This document shows, piece after piece, positions 44,121 through 52,477 of a stretch of 64,000 nucleotides of DNA. How positions within the stretch are numbered: the first letter of the stretch is position 1; each line of letters opens with the position of its first letter. This DNA comes from Acidobacteriota bacterium (GTDB taxonomy: Bacteria; Acidobacteriota; Terriglobia; Acidiferrales; UBA7541), in the NCBI GenBank assembly GCA_021788095.1, contig JAJYLB010000008.1:1-64000 (forward strand), read 5' to 3'. The translations under genes and the position numbers were made by a program. The notes beneath the pieces are model-generated. The model was not told the origin of the DNA. It worked only from the letters and a program-made list of their open reading frames with translations, and made no database searches.

Positions 44121-44869
44121 TGGCCAAGGCGACGTTTCGGATTTGGCGCGGGGAGCGGGGCCGGGGCGCGTTTTGCGAATACGACACGGAAGTCGCCCCC
44201 GGCATGGTGGTTCTCGATGCCGTCCACCAGATTCAGGCGGAGCAGGCCGGAGATCTCGCGGTGCGCTGGAACTGCAAGGCCGGCCGGTGCGGCTCGTGCT
44301 CGGCCGAGATCAACGGCATGCCGAAATTGATGTGCATGACCCGGCTGAACGCCCTCGCGCTCGATCGGCCGGTGACGATCGAGCCGATGAAGGCCTTTCC
44401 CCACGTCAAGGATCTCGTCACCGATCTCGCCTGGAATTACGCGGTGAAGCGGCGCATCCCGCCTTTCCAGCCGCGGAAACCCGACGCGCCCGACGGCACC
44501 TGGCGCATCGCGCAGGCCGACGTCGACCGCGTGCAGGAGTTTCGGAAGTGCATCGAATGCTACCTCTGCCAGGACGTTTGCCACGTCTTGCGCGAACACC
44601 ACCTACACGAGCAATTCATGGGGCCGCGCTTCCTGGTCTATACCGCCGCGCTCGAAATGCACCCGCTCGACGTGGACGACCGGCTGGCCCCGCTCAAGAA
44701 GGAATTCGGGGTGGGCCTCTGCAACATCACCAAATGCTGCACCAAGGTATGCCCCGAGAGCATCGCCATTACCGATAACGCCATCATCCCGCTCAAGGAG
44801 CGAGTGGTGGATCGCTTCTTCGATCCGCTGACCAAGCTGTTTCGGATTTTCGGCCATTCGGAAACGTAG
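44120..44869 (+). CDS. sdhB: Succinate dehydrogenase/fumarate reductase iron-sulfur subunit
   Basis: This 249-residue protein has the three-cluster pattern: Cys52, Cys57, Cys60 and Cys72 (CKAGRCGSC ... MC) for [2Fe-2S], and Cys144, Cys147, Cys150 with Cys211 and Cys201, Cys207 with Cys154 for the [4Fe-4S] and [3Fe-4S] pair. It carries electrons from FAD to the membrane anchor. Its ATG overlaps the TAA of sdhA by one base (TAATG). The C-terminal Cys set (CNITKCCTKVCP) is that of the non-classical, Sdh1-like group. Confidence 0.92.
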   Translation: MAKATFRIWRGERGRGAFCEYDTEVAPGMVVLDAVHQIQAEQAGDLAVRWNCKAGRCGSCSAEINGMPKLMCMTRLNALALDRPVTIEPMKAFPHVKDLVTDLAWNYAVKRRIPPFQPRKPDAPDGTWRIAQADVDRVQEFRKCIECYLCQDVCHVLREHHLHEQFMGPRFLVYTAALEMHPLDVDDRLAPLKKEFGVGLCNITKCCTKVCPESIAITDNAIIPLKERVVDRFFDPLTKLFRIFGHSET

Positions 44870-44878
44870 GAGTTCTCT

Positions 44879-45406
44879 ATGTCCTTTGAACTGAAAACGA
44901 TTTCGGTGCAAAGCATTCCCGAAGCGCTCGCCAAGGCCCAGCGCTACCGGCTCTTGGGCGAGCCCACGCTCGCCGAGAGCATCTGCCTCGATATCCTGGC
45001 CGTGGTTCCCGATCATCAGCAGGCTTTGGTTTCCCTGCTTCTCGCCCGCACCGATCAGTTCCACTCGAATGCCCATGCGAAACCGGCGCAAGACGTGCTC
45101 GCCCGAATTCAAGGCGACTACGAGCGAGCCTACTACGCCGGAATCGTCTGGGAACGGCTGGGCCACGCGCGCATTCGCCAGAGCGGCGCGGCGGCAGGCC
45201 CCGCCGCGTATCACGCGCTGCGGGAAGCGATGGGCCACTACGAAAGGGCCATGCGCTTCGCTCCCCCGGGCAACGACGACGCCATTCTCCGCTGGAACAC
45301 CTGCGCTCGCGTGATTCTGCAGAATCCCGGTATCCGCCCACCGTCCGAAGAACAGGCGGATGCCTGGGTGGACCACGAAGCCACTCCCGGCCCTTCCGGC
45401 ACGTAG
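44879..45406 (+). CDS. TPR-like protein at the end of the sdh operon
   Basis: The 175-residue product is helical with tetratricopeptide-like repeats (about 14-50, RLLGEPTLAESICLDILAVVPDHQQAL, and 75-135, EAMGHYERAMRFAPPGNDDAI). AGGAG lies before ATG 44879, only nine bases after sdhB, so it is probably made from the same message. It has no signal peptide. It may be an assembly or binding factor, but nothing in the sequence fixes this. Confidence 0.6.
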   Translation: MSFELKTISVQSIPEALAKAQRYRLLGEPTLAESICLDILAVVPDHQQALVSLLLARTDQFHSNAHAKPAQDVLARIQGDYERAYYAGIVWERLGHARIRQSGAAAGPAAYHALREAMGHYERAMRFAPPGNDDAILRWNTCARVILQNPGIRPPSEEQADAWVDHEATPGPSGT

Positions 45407-45732
45407 GCGTTCCCTGGAGCTTCCTCATCATCGGCTCGAGTAGGTGCCTGTTTCACAAGCCGCCGATGATACGGATCGATTGACCGGCCTGCGGCGTCTG
45501 CTCCGAGGCGTCTCTCGCGGTTTCCCGTTCGCTCCTGGCTTCCGTCTCTCCGCCAAGCCGCATCGTGCGAAGTAGAATCGCCCACCCCTTAAACCGCTTT
45601 TCTCACGATTCGCGAGTCGCTTCGCGAGAAAAGCGGCCTAGGAGGTTCCCGACCACCCGGACCGCGGCACAAACGACCGGAAGCTGCCGGCCTCGAAACA
45701 CGGGTCCCGAGACACGGGCCACGAGACACGGG
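45407..45732. other. Intergenic region with large palindrome and triple 14-base repeat
   Basis: No gene is supported. It has an 11-base-pair stem (CCGCTTTTCTC 45594-45604 / GAGAAAAGCGG 45626-45636) with an inner TCGCGA pair, and three tandem copies of CGAGACACGGGTCC-like 14-mers at 45694-45735 that run into the pirin stop codon. Confidence 0.55.
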
Positions 45733-46638
45733 TCACGGCCTCTTGATGAACGTCCCGGCCTGCAGCTCTGCGTACGCCCGGCGCAACTGCTCCTGCGTGT
45801 TCATCACGATCGGGCCGTACCAGGCCACCGGCTCCTCGATCGGCTTCCCGGAAACCAGCAGGAAGCGCATGCCCTGCTCGCCGGTTTGCACCCTGATCTC
45901 GTCGCCCCGATCGAAGAGAACGAGCGAGTGGTTCCGGGCGTCGTAGACCGGCGCGGCTACCGGATTCTCCACCTTGTCGGTCAGCACCGCGCGAGGAGCC
46001 GAAGCGTCTCGAAAGGTGCCTTCGCCCTCGAAAACGTAGGCGAAGGCGTTCCGCTCCGTTTCGATTTTGAGTTGTTTCCGTATCCCGGGCGGCACGAAGA
46101 TGTCGAGGTAGCGGGGATCGGCGGCGACTCCTTCTACCGGCCCCTTTTTCCCCCAGAACTCGCCGCAGATCACTCGCACGCGCGTGCCGTCGTCATCGGT
46201 GACCTCGGGAATCGCGCTGGATGGGACGTCCTGATAGCGCGGGTCGGTCATCTTCAGCGATGCCGGCAGGTTGGCCCACAACTGGAAGCCGTGCATCCGC
46301 CCTCGTGAATCGCCCTTGGGCATCTCCTGATGCAGGATCCCGCTGCCGGCGGTCATCCACTGGACGTCACCCGCCGTCATCTTGCCCTGGTTGCCCAGGC
46401 TGTCGCCGTGCTCGACGGAGCCGGCGAGGACGTAGGTGATGGTTTCGATCCCCCGATGGGGATGCCAGGGAAACCCGGCGAGATAATCCTCCGGATTGTC
46501 GTTCCGGAAGTCGTCGAGCAGGAGGAAAGGGTCGAAATCCTTCGTCTGCCCGAACCCGAACGCGCGCTCGAGCTTGACCCCGGCGCCTTCGATGGTCGGC
46601 TTGGGGGAAATGATCTTTCTTACCGGACGAAGCGACAT
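45733..46638 (-). CDS. Pirin-family protein
   Basis: The product is 301 residues from ATG 46638 with AAAGGAG upstream. It has the bicupin plan of pirins: FPWHPHRGIETITYVLAGSVEHGDS gives the metal-binding His residues, MTAGSGILHQEMP follows, and the C-terminal cupin contains SLVLFDRGDEIRVQ. Pirins bind Fe and either act as quercetin 2,3-dioxygenase-like enzymes or sense redox state. It lies downstream of yceI on the same strand, about 60 bases away, and is likely co-transcribed with it under MarR control. Confidence 0.9.
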   Translation of the reverse strand: MSLRPVRKIISPKPTIEGAGVKLERAFGFGQTKDFDPFLLLDDFRNDNPEDYLAGFPWHPHRGIETITYVLAGSVEHGDSLGNQGKMTAGDVQWMTAGSGILHQEMPKGDSRGRMHGFQLWANLPASLKMTDPRYQDVPSSAIPEVTDDDGTRVRVICGEFWGKKGPVEGVAADPRYLDIFVPPGIRKQLKIETERNAFAYVFEGEGTFRDASAPRAVLTDKVENPVAAPVYDARNHSLVLFDRGDEIRVQTGEQGMRFLLVSGKPIEEPVAWYGPIVMNTQEQLRRAYAELQAGTFIKRP

Positions 46639-46697
46639 AACGTTTCTCCTTTCGGGCGGCGGAGCGATTGCCGGCCGGGAAAGCCGGGGGGAAACGC

Positions 46698-47249
46698 TCA
46701 GGCCCCGACGAATTGAACGTCGAGAGCGATGGCGACTTCCTCGCCCACGAGAACACCGCCGGCTTCGAGAGCGGCATTCCAATTCAAGCCGAAGTCCTTG
46801 CGATGGATCTTCGTCTTCGCTTCTATTCCGATGCGGCTTTTGCCCCACGGGTCGCGGACAGGCTCGGACGGGCCCTCCACCGTGAAAACGACTTCGCGGC
46901 TGACGCCGTGGATCGTGAGGTCGCCGGTCACTTCCAGCGAGCCGTCGTCGCCGCGAGTGACGCGGCGGGAGACGAAAGACAGGGTGGGGAACTTCTCGAC
47001 GTCGAAAAAGTCGGCGCTGCGGAGATGGGCGTCGCGCTGCGGCTCCCGTGTATTTAGCGAGGCGGCGTCAATCGTCGCTTCGATGCGGGAGTTGCGCGGG
47101 TCCGCCTCGTCCAAGCTGAGCGAACCGGAAATCCCGCTGAATTCCCCCTTCACGTTCGAAATCATCATGTGCCGGACCTTGAACTCCGCGACGGAGTGGG
47201 CCGGGTCGATCTTCCAAGTGGTGACCTGCGGTGCAACGGTGGTATTCAT
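46698..47249 (-). CDS. YceI-family lipid-binding protein
   Basis: The 183-residue protein has the YceI lipocalin-like pattern: TWKIDPAHSVAEFKVRHMMISNVKGEFSGISGSL, SADFFDVEKFPTLSF, TGDLTIHGVSREV and NAALEAGGVLVGEEVAI. Family members bind polyisoprenoids such as ubiquinone-like lipids. There is no signal peptide, unlike many YceI proteins, so it appears cytosolic. AGGAGG precedes ATG 47249. A perfect 12-base palindrome lies upstream at 47288-47299 and is probably the MarR operator. Confidence 0.9.
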   Translation of the reverse strand: MNTTVAPQVTTWKIDPAHSVAEFKVRHMMISNVKGEFSGISGSLSLDEADPRNSRIEATIDAASLNTREPQRDAHLRSADFFDVEKFPTLSFVSRRVTRGDDGSLEVTGDLTIHGVSREVVFTVEGPSEPVRDPWGKSRIGIEAKTKIHRKDFGLNWNAALEAGGVLVGEEVAIALDVQFVGA

Positions 47250-47287
47250 CTCGTCCTCCTGACGCCTTAGATGCGGGAGAACGATAT

Positions 47288-47299
47288 TCGTTGCAACGA
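47288..47299. promoter_or_regulatory. Predicted MarR operator of yceI-pirin
   Basis: TCGTTGCAACGA is a perfect 12-base palindrome 39 bases before the yceI ATG. Its core GTTGCAAC recurs at the marR promoter (47993-48000). Confidence 0.6.
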
Positions 47300-47340
47300 C
47301 TAATTCGCACCCCGACGGGGCCGTAGAGGATCACCGGCGA

Positions 47341-47422
47341 TCGAGATCCTTCGCTTCGCTCAGGATGACACAGATTACACGCTGTCATCCTGAGGGGCGT
47401 ATTGTGCCCCGAAGGATCTCGA
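47341..47422. repeat. AGATCCTTCG palindromic repeat, best copy
   Basis: Perfect 12-base terminal arms (TCGAGATCCTTC / GAAGGATCTCGA) and inner CAGGATGACA / TGTCATCCTG surround a short centre. The element stands between marR and yceI. Confidence 0.7.
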
Positions 47423-47508
47423 GCCACGTGCGCCATGCCCGCTTCTGCGGACCGAGGGCCTCGCGGCTCCTGGGAAAAGCGGGTTAGAGGCCTGTTGCAG
47501 CCCGCTGT

Positions 47509-47976
47509 TTAGGAGAGCCGGGCGCGCGCTAACCGCAATAGCTGGGCAAGCTTGCGCAGGCGCCCGGGGCCCAGGTGGCCCAGCTGCCGCTGGTGCGCTT
47601 CGCGCACCGGCCGGTCGAGCCGCGCCAGAAGCCGCAGGCCCGCGGAGGTGATCCGGGTGACCACCCGCCGGTGATCGGCAGGTTCCCGGCGGCGGGCGAT
47701 CAGACCTCGCTTCTCCAAGCGGTCAAGCAACCGGGTGATGTCGGGGTCTCGGGTAATCATGCGTTTGGCGATTTCGCCGCACACCAGGCCTTCGGGAGCC
47801 CCGCGGAGGATCCGCAGGACGTTGTACTGGGTGAGAGAGAGATGCTCCGCCTTGATCGCGCGAGCCGGGCCGGCGGAAAGAAGGTCCGCGGTGCGCCACA
47901 TGTCCAAGAACGCCGCTTCCTCCAGGGCGGGGGTCGCCGGCTGCCCGGCGCCTGCGGGGCGTGCCTGCTCCTTCAT
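47509..47976 (-). CDS. MarR-family transcriptional regulator
   Basis: The product is 155 residues from ATG 47976; the frame to 48093 is not needed. It is a typical MarR winged helix: LSLTQYNVLRILRGAPEGLVCGEIAKRMITRDPDITRLLDRLEKRGLIARRREPADHRR, where the last part is the wing with the conserved DxR. It dimerises through N- and C-terminal helices and usually represses until a phenolic ligand or oxidant binds. A GTTGCAAC operator directly beside its own -10 box points to self-repression. The same box lies before yceI, so I infer that it controls yceI-pirin as well. Confidence 0.88.
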   Translation of the reverse strand: MKEQARPAGAGQPATPALEEAAFLDMWRTADLLSAGPARAIKAEHLSLTQYNVLRILRGAPEGLVCGEIAKRMITRDPDITRLLDRLEKRGLIARRREPADHRRVVTRITSAGLRLLARLDRPVREAHQRQLGHLGPGRLRKLAQLLRLARARLS

Positions 47977-47985
47977 ATTAGAGAT

Positions 47986-48000
47986 ATTATATGTTGCAAC
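47986..48000 (-). promoter_or_regulatory. marR promoter with operator
   Basis: On the minus strand GTTGCAAC (47993-48000) is one base from TATAAT (47986-47991), which lies nine bases before the marR ATG. A bound repressor would block the -35/-10 region. Confidence 0.6.
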
Positions 48001-48149
48001 GACAAAAGCCAAAACGGCCAGTACACCCGGCAGGCGGCAGGAAGCTAGAATAGGGGTGGGGAAAGAACGATGGGGAACACCCGGGAAAGGCAACCCTCGT
48101 TACCAAGGAAGGTTCTCACCGAGACGAGCGCTGAGGAGGCGAGCGGAAA

Positions 48150-49100
48150 ATGTTGTTCACGTGTGGCGATGGCCTCAGGAATAGGAGACGGCACGTTGCT
48201 GTGTGGTCGCTCCTGGTGTTGGCGGCACTGTCACTTCCTTCACCGTTGCGGGCGCAGCAACAAGGGCCGATCACGCCCCCTCCGGTAGCGCCGCCTTTGA
48301 CCATTCCCGTGCCTGCCGGCCAGCCGTCCAAGCCTCAGCCGGCATCCAAGCCTCAAAACCAGGGAAAACCCCAGCAGGTTTCCTACCCCATCACCCACGA
48401 GCCGCCTTCGACCCCGGTGGACCAGATCATTCAGCATTTCGCCGCGCACGAGGCCGAATTCCGGACCGCGATCAATGGCTACACCTACCGGAAAACGGTC
48501 ATCGTGCAGACCATCGACTCCGAAGGGGATGTAGATGGCGAATACCGTATGACGACCGACATCACCTATAGCCCATCGGGTCAGCGCTACGAAAAGGTCA
48601 CCGATGCACCCGTTCCCACGCTCACGCGCATCTCCCTCAGCCCGGAGGACCTGGCGGACCTGAGGAATATCCAGCCGTTCGTTCTCACCACCTCGGAACT
48701 GCCCAAGTACAACGTCACGTACGTTGGCCGGCAAAGAGTGGACTACGTGCATACCTACGTCTTCGACGTGGCGCCGAAAAAAATCGAGAAACACCAGAGG
48801 TATTTCCAGGGACGCGTTTGGGTGGATGTCCACGACCTGGCTATCGTCAAGACCGATGGGAAAGCGGTTCCGGACATCCGCAAGGGCAGTGAGGAAAATC
48901 TGTTTCCCAGCTTCACGTCCTACCGCGAGAATATCAAGGGCACCTACTGGTTCCCCGTCTACACCTACGCCGACGACGTTCTGCATTTCGGCTTGGGTTA
49001 CGGGGGCGACGTTCACGTCCAAATGATCATCCGCTGGACGGACTACAAACGCTTCCGGGTCTCGGTCAAAGTCGTCGGCTCGCCCCAGCCGCATCCCTGA
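48150..49100 (+). CDS. Exported LolA-like protein of unknown function
   Basis: The product is 316 residues. An N-terminal hydrophobic stretch (about 15-35, ending RAQQ) is followed by a Pro/Gln-rich linker (38-85) and a beta-sheet domain from about 90. Patterns such as GYTYRKTVIVQTID, YTYVFDVAPKKIEKHQRYFQGRVWVDVHDLAIVKTDGKAV and YRENIKGTYWFPVYTYADD resemble LolA/LolB-type folds common in acidobacterial exported proteins. A role in lipid or lipoprotein handling is only fold-based. It diverges from marR. Confidence 0.55.
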   Translation: MLFTCGDGLRNRRRHVAVWSLLVLAALSLPSPLRAQQQGPITPPPVAPPLTIPVPAGQPSKPQPASKPQNQGKPQQVSYPITHEPPSTPVDQIIQHFAAHEAEFRTAINGYTYRKTVIVQTIDSEGDVDGEYRMTTDITYSPSGQRYEKVTDAPVPTLTRISLSPEDLADLRNIQPFVLTTSELPKYNVTYVGRQRVDYVHTYVFDVAPKKIEKHQRYFQGRVWVDVHDLAIVKTDGKAVPDIRKGSEENLFPSFTSYRENIKGTYWFPVYTYADDVLHFGLGYGGDVHVQMIIRWTDYKRFRVSVKVVGSPQPHP

Positions 49101-49365
49101 AGCAGGGGACAGGTGACCCGCCCGCCTCCGGCGGGCGTCGGCGGCAAGGCAGGGAGCAGGGGGGACGGCGAGCGAACGGCGAAAAGCAGATTCCTCCCGA
49201 CGGTCGGAATGAAGATCCTCGAGGAACGACGGACGGCAGTAGCGGGGGTGAAGCGCGCACCGCTTCTCTTCTTCGCGGTAGGGGGCGCCGTAGGTGCCCC
49301 TGCGCGCGTAACTGAATCGGTCGAACAATCGGAACCATCGGAAATGACAGATAGCGGAGGAACCC

Positions 49366-50244
49366 ATGGCGGTGAAACAACTCTCTGCGGGTGTGTCCGG
49401 CAGCCTTTCGCTGGGCGGAGAACTCTCCGTGCATCGCCTCGGTTTCGGCGCGATGCGTATCACGGGAGAAGGCATTTGGGGCCCTCCGAAGAATCGCGCC
49501 GAAGCGATAGCCGTGTTACGCCGGATGGCGGAGCTTGACGTTAATTTCATCGACACGGCGGACTCCTATGGTCCCGGCGTGAGTGAAGAGCTGATTGCGG
49601 AGGTTTTGTCCCCTTACCCGAAGAATCTGGTGATTGCCACCAAGGCCGGCTGGAATCGGCCCGGACCGGGCCAATGGACCCACGATGCTACTTCCGCGCA
49701 TCTTCGCAGTGCGGTCGAAGGCAGCCTGCGAAGACTGCGAATCGAGCGCATTGACTTGCTCCAACTGCACGCGCCGGATCACTTGGTGCCTTTCGAGGAT
49801 TCCGTCGCGACCTTAGCCCGACTCAAGAACGAAGGAAAGATACGGCTCATCGGACTTTCCAACGTGACGCAGGAACACATCGCGCGCGCGCGCCGCATCA
49901 CCCCGATTGCTTCGGTGCAGAATCGGTACAGCTTCGCCGATCGGGAATGGGACTATGTGGTGGATTATTGCGAACGCAACGGCCTGGCCTTCATTCCGTG
50001 GTTCCCCTTGGGCGCTGGCCGAGTTGCCGGCCAGATCCCCGATCGGATCGTACAAACGCACGTTGCCACCCCGTTCCAAATCGCGATTGCGTGGCTCTTG
50101 AAACGATCGCCGGTCATGCTGCCGATTCCCGGAACTTCGTCGGTGAAGCATCTCGAAGAGAATGTCGCCGCAGCCGCCTTAAAACTTACCGACGAAGAGT
50201 TTCAAACACTTTCGCAAGCACCGGAATTGGCGGCTAGCCGCTGA
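49366..50244 (+). CDS. Aldo/keto reductase
   Basis: The 292-residue protein is a TIM-barrel aldo/keto reductase with the tetrad Asp63, Tyr68, Lys93 and His135 (FIDTADSYG, ATKAGW, LLQLHAPDHL) and the NADPH-binding end IPGTSSVKHLEENV. The group is that of small bacterial oxidoreductases (YajO/AKR13-like). Substrates cannot be inferred. ATG 49366 follows an AGCGGAGGAA site. The gap 49101-49365 before it shows no gene and an A/G-rich low-complexity stretch similar to one near 50280-50345. Confidence 0.88.
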   Translation: MAVKQLSAGVSGSLSLGGELSVHRLGFGAMRITGEGIWGPPKNRAEAIAVLRRMAELDVNFIDTADSYGPGVSEELIAEVLSPYPKNLVIATKAGWNRPGPGQWTHDATSAHLRSAVEGSLRRLRIERIDLLQLHAPDHLVPFEDSVATLARLKNEGKIRLIGLSNVTQEHIARARRITPIASVQNRYSFADREWDYVVDYCERNGLAFIPWFPLGAGRVAGQIPDRIVQTHVATPFQIAIAWLLKRSPVMLPIPGTSSVKHLEENVAAAALKLTDEEFQTLSQAPELAASR

Positions 50245-50686
50245 ATTCCCGGCGGTGGTTCCTCGATCCGGCCTGACGTAACCAGACAGAGGGGAAGGCA
50301 GGGCACAGGTCAAAGGGAACAGGGGTCGGGGACGAGCAGCAAATAGCAGGTTCGTCCCGGCGTGTGGCGCGACAACTGGGCTGGGGGCCGGGCGGCGCGC
50401 TGCCAGCAACGTGCTGCGACCCCCGTGGCGCGGGTGCCTGCCCCGATTCTTTCGGTCGGCGTCCCGCCCGCGACCTTTGGAGCCCGCGCCGAACCAACCG
50501 AGCGCACAGCCCGCACACCCAGCCATTCCCGCGAACGCGGGAGTCCAGTCGTGTCAACGCACCGCACTAAAATGTCTGTCTAGAGGAGCAGGCTCCTACG
50601 ATTTTGTGGCACCAAGCGCTGGGTGTGCGCGGCGGGATTGCCGCACCGAGTGCGGACGGCGAGCAATTTGGTAGTTTCCCCGGGTT
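50245..50686. other. Intergenic region, no gene seen
   Basis: It holds a GGAGTCCAGTCGTGTC-type element (about 50524-50556, hairpin CCCGCG / CGCGGG), A/G-rich low-complexity sequence near 50290-50345, and nothing coding. Confidence 0.45.
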
Positions 50687-50971
50687 TAGCCGTCAGGCGC
50701 GGCATGGGCTCGAAGGGGCGGCCGAGAAGGTCGGCGTCTATTCCGCCGGCGGGACAGGCAAACCGGTGAAGCGAAGGCCTGCGGCGTGCACTTCATAGCG
50801 CACATTGATGGCGATCAGCAGCGCGGCCAACTGCTCGGCCAAGCGCGCCATTTCGAGCGGGCCACCGTTGATTGCGCGGACGCCGGGAATCTTCTCGGCG
50901 AGTTTCATCGCCGTCCGGCGAGCGGTTTCGTCGCTCGAGCAGACCACCACATCGCAGCCGGCGGCTTCTCG
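50687..50971. repeat. Direct repeat of the npdG 3' end, left copy
   Basis: These 285 bases match 51659-51943 at about nine bases in ten with one short gap. They contain the C-terminal part of an NpdG-type gene on the minus strand plus about 50 bases beyond its stop. Confidence 0.8.
50738..50971 (-). pseudogene. C-terminal fragment of an NpdG-like F420 reductase
   Basis: The peptide CDVVVCSSDETARRTAMKLAEKIPGVRAINGGPLEMARLAEQ to VPPAE is nearly the same as the last 80 residues of the intact gene at 51709, but the N-terminal NADP-binding domain is missing. Upstream sequence (50972-51049) is unrelated. I read it as a dead remnant left by a partial tandem duplication. It keeps an open frame, so it is recent or was copied by gene conversion. 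Confidence 0.75.
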
Positions 50972-51103
50972 TTCTTCTGGCCGATCCTCACCTGGAAGCC
51001 CTGCACGGTTTGTCGGAACAAGTCTTAGGCCGTGATTTCTCTGCGGCACGCGGAAATTTCCGAGTAGCGCATAGCCCTCTGGGTTAAAATCTGAGCGCCC
51101 GAA

Positions 51104-51376
51104 ATGGTGCCTCCCGATCCTCTAAAACCGATACGGTTTTCCCCTCATGCTGCGGAGCAGTGCATTGAACGAGGGACGAGCGAGGACGAAGTCCGCTACG
51201 CGATACAGCACGGAACTCGCGAAGCCGCCAAACGTGAGCGATGGCTCTACCGGTGCAACTTCCAGTACAATTCGAGGTAGCAGGGCCGCGCTTACGCGGT
51301 AAAGCAGGTTGCCCCGGTCGTGGTAGTGACGGGAGCCGAGATCGTCGTTGTGACCGTCTACACGTTCTACTTCTGA
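51104..51376 (+). pseudogene. DUF4258-like protein with in-frame TAG
   Basis: From ATG 51104 the frame encodes RFSPHAAEQCIERGTSEDEV, the HAxxxxxxRG pattern of DUF4258, and continues to RCNFQYNSR before TAG at 51278-51280. In the same frame it then reads QGRAYAVKQVAPVVVVTG and ends at TGA 51374. A Trp codon (TGG) changed to TAG would explain it. The full length would be 90 residues, normal for the family. It ends 12 bases before the DUF2283 gene; the two families are often neighbours, as in toxin-antitoxin-like pairs. The lesion would leave only the second gene working. Confidence 0.6.
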
Positions 51377-51388
51377 GGCGAGGCCGCG

Positions 51389-51607
51389 ATGAAGATCACC
51401 TACGACAAGGAAGTGGACGCACTCTACATTCGCCTGCTTGAAGGCGAGTACGAATGCCATACGCTTCGGCTCACGGACGAGATCAGTCTCAACATCGGTG
51501 AAGGGGAAATCCTGGTTGGCATCGAAGTGCTTGATGCTAAGGAATTGCTGGGGCGGGGCGACCTGCCCAAAGTTGTTCTCGAAAACCTTTCCGTCGTCCA
51601 ACCCTAA
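51389..51607 (+). CDS. DUF2283-family protein
   Basis: The 72-residue protein is typical of DUF2283: MKITYDKEVDALYIRLLEGE, then LNIGEGEILVGIEVLDAKELL. The family is small, of unknown biochemistry, and is often coded next to DUF4258 genes. ATG 51389 lies 12 bases after the stop of the DUF4258 frame, and GAGGCGAGG precedes it. It may be the antidote or regulator partner; this is inference from gene order only. It lies between the two npdG-end direct repeats. Confidence 0.8.
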   Translation: MKITYDKEVDALYIRLLEGEYECHTLRLTDEISLNIGEGEILVGIEVLDAKELLGRGDLPKVVLENLSVVQP

Positions 51608-51658
51608 TTCGCGAATCGCACGAAGCGACTGATCAAGATTCCCAACCGGCGAAGCGCG

Positions 51659-51943
51659 TAGCCATCAGGCGCGGCACGGGCTCGAAGGGGGGCCGAGGAA
51701 GTCGGCGTCTATTCAGACGGCGGGACAGGCAAACCGGTGAAGCGAAGGCCTGCGGCGTGCACTTTATAACGCACATTGATGGCGATCAGCAGCGCAGTCA
51801 ACTGCTCGGCCAAGCGCGCCATTTCGAGAGGGCCACCGTTGATCGCGCGGACGCCGGGAATCTTCTCGGCGAGTTCCATCGCCGTTCGGCGAGCGGTTTC
51901 GTCGCTCGAGCAGACCACCACATCGCAATCGGCCGGCTTGTCG
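51659..51943. repeat. Direct repeat of the npdG 3' end, right copy (within intact gene)
   Basis: This is the partner of 50687-50971, about 970 bases away; it covers the last third of the intact npdG gene and about 50 bases beyond its stop. Confidence 0.8.
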
Positions 51944-52392
51944 TCTTTCAGCAGTTCAGCCGAGAGTGAGTGAAAGGCGGCGGCAACCACCACTCCTTTC
52001 GGGACAAGCTCGGCCGCCTGCTCGGCCGCCGAGCCCTGCCAGACGCCCAGCGTGCGCGTCGCGCGACCGCCCACCGTCGCGGCCAGCGGCACGGTGGTAT
52101 CGATCAATACCGTGCCCGGCTGGAAGGCCGACTTCAATCCCTGAAGCGTGCTTGCCTGCGAAGTAAACGGGACCGTCAGCACCGCGACGTTTGCCGCAGC
52201 CACCGCCGCCGCGTTTTCTCGTCCCTGGATGCGCGCGCCGGGCACGGCCCTGGCGATTTCGGCGGCGCGCTCGGCCGCCCGCCCTTCGTCACGCGAACCA
52301 ATGATTACCGTTTCTCCCGCCAGCGCCCAGCGCCGGGCCAGCCCCATGCCTTCGGCCCCGGTTCCTCCCACAATCGCAATCACACGTTCCAC
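51709..52392 (-). CDS. NADPH-dependent F420 reductase (NpdG-like)
   Basis: The product is 227 residues from a GTG at 52392 with GAGG upstream; starts further up (52563) overlap the next gene. The N-terminal Rossmann motif is IAIVGGTGAEGMGLARRWALAG, followed by VIIGSRD, whose Ser-Arg is typical for NADPH in this family, and a C-terminal domain with AINGGPLEMARLAEQLTALLIAIN. It moves hydride between NADPH and the deazaflavin F420, so it implies that the cell makes F420. It is the last gene of the pyrimidine-degradation cluster on the same strand and could supply F420H2 to the LLM-type oxidoreductase. Confidence 0.88.
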   Translation of the reverse strand: MERVIAIVGGTGAEGMGLARRWALAGETVIIGSRDEGRAAERAAEIARAVPGARIQGRENAAAVAAANVAVLTVPFTSQASTLQGLKSAFQPGTVLIDTTVPLAATVGGRATRTLGVWQGSAAEQAAELVPKGVVVAAAFHSLSAELLKDDKPADCDVVVCSSDETARRTAMELAEKIPGVRAINGGPLEMARLAEQLTALLIAINVRYKVHAAGLRFTGLPVPPSE

Positions 52393-52477
52393 GGCAACCT
52401 CGCTCGGTAAACGAAATTCGTTTCGGCCTTGGGGCTCCGACCCTCGAAAAGTCGCGTCACGAACCTCCGACTCGGGG

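Noticed and set aside
45694-45735. Tandem 14-base repeats as a CRISPR array
   Set aside because: There are no spacers between units, only three copies, and no cas genes.
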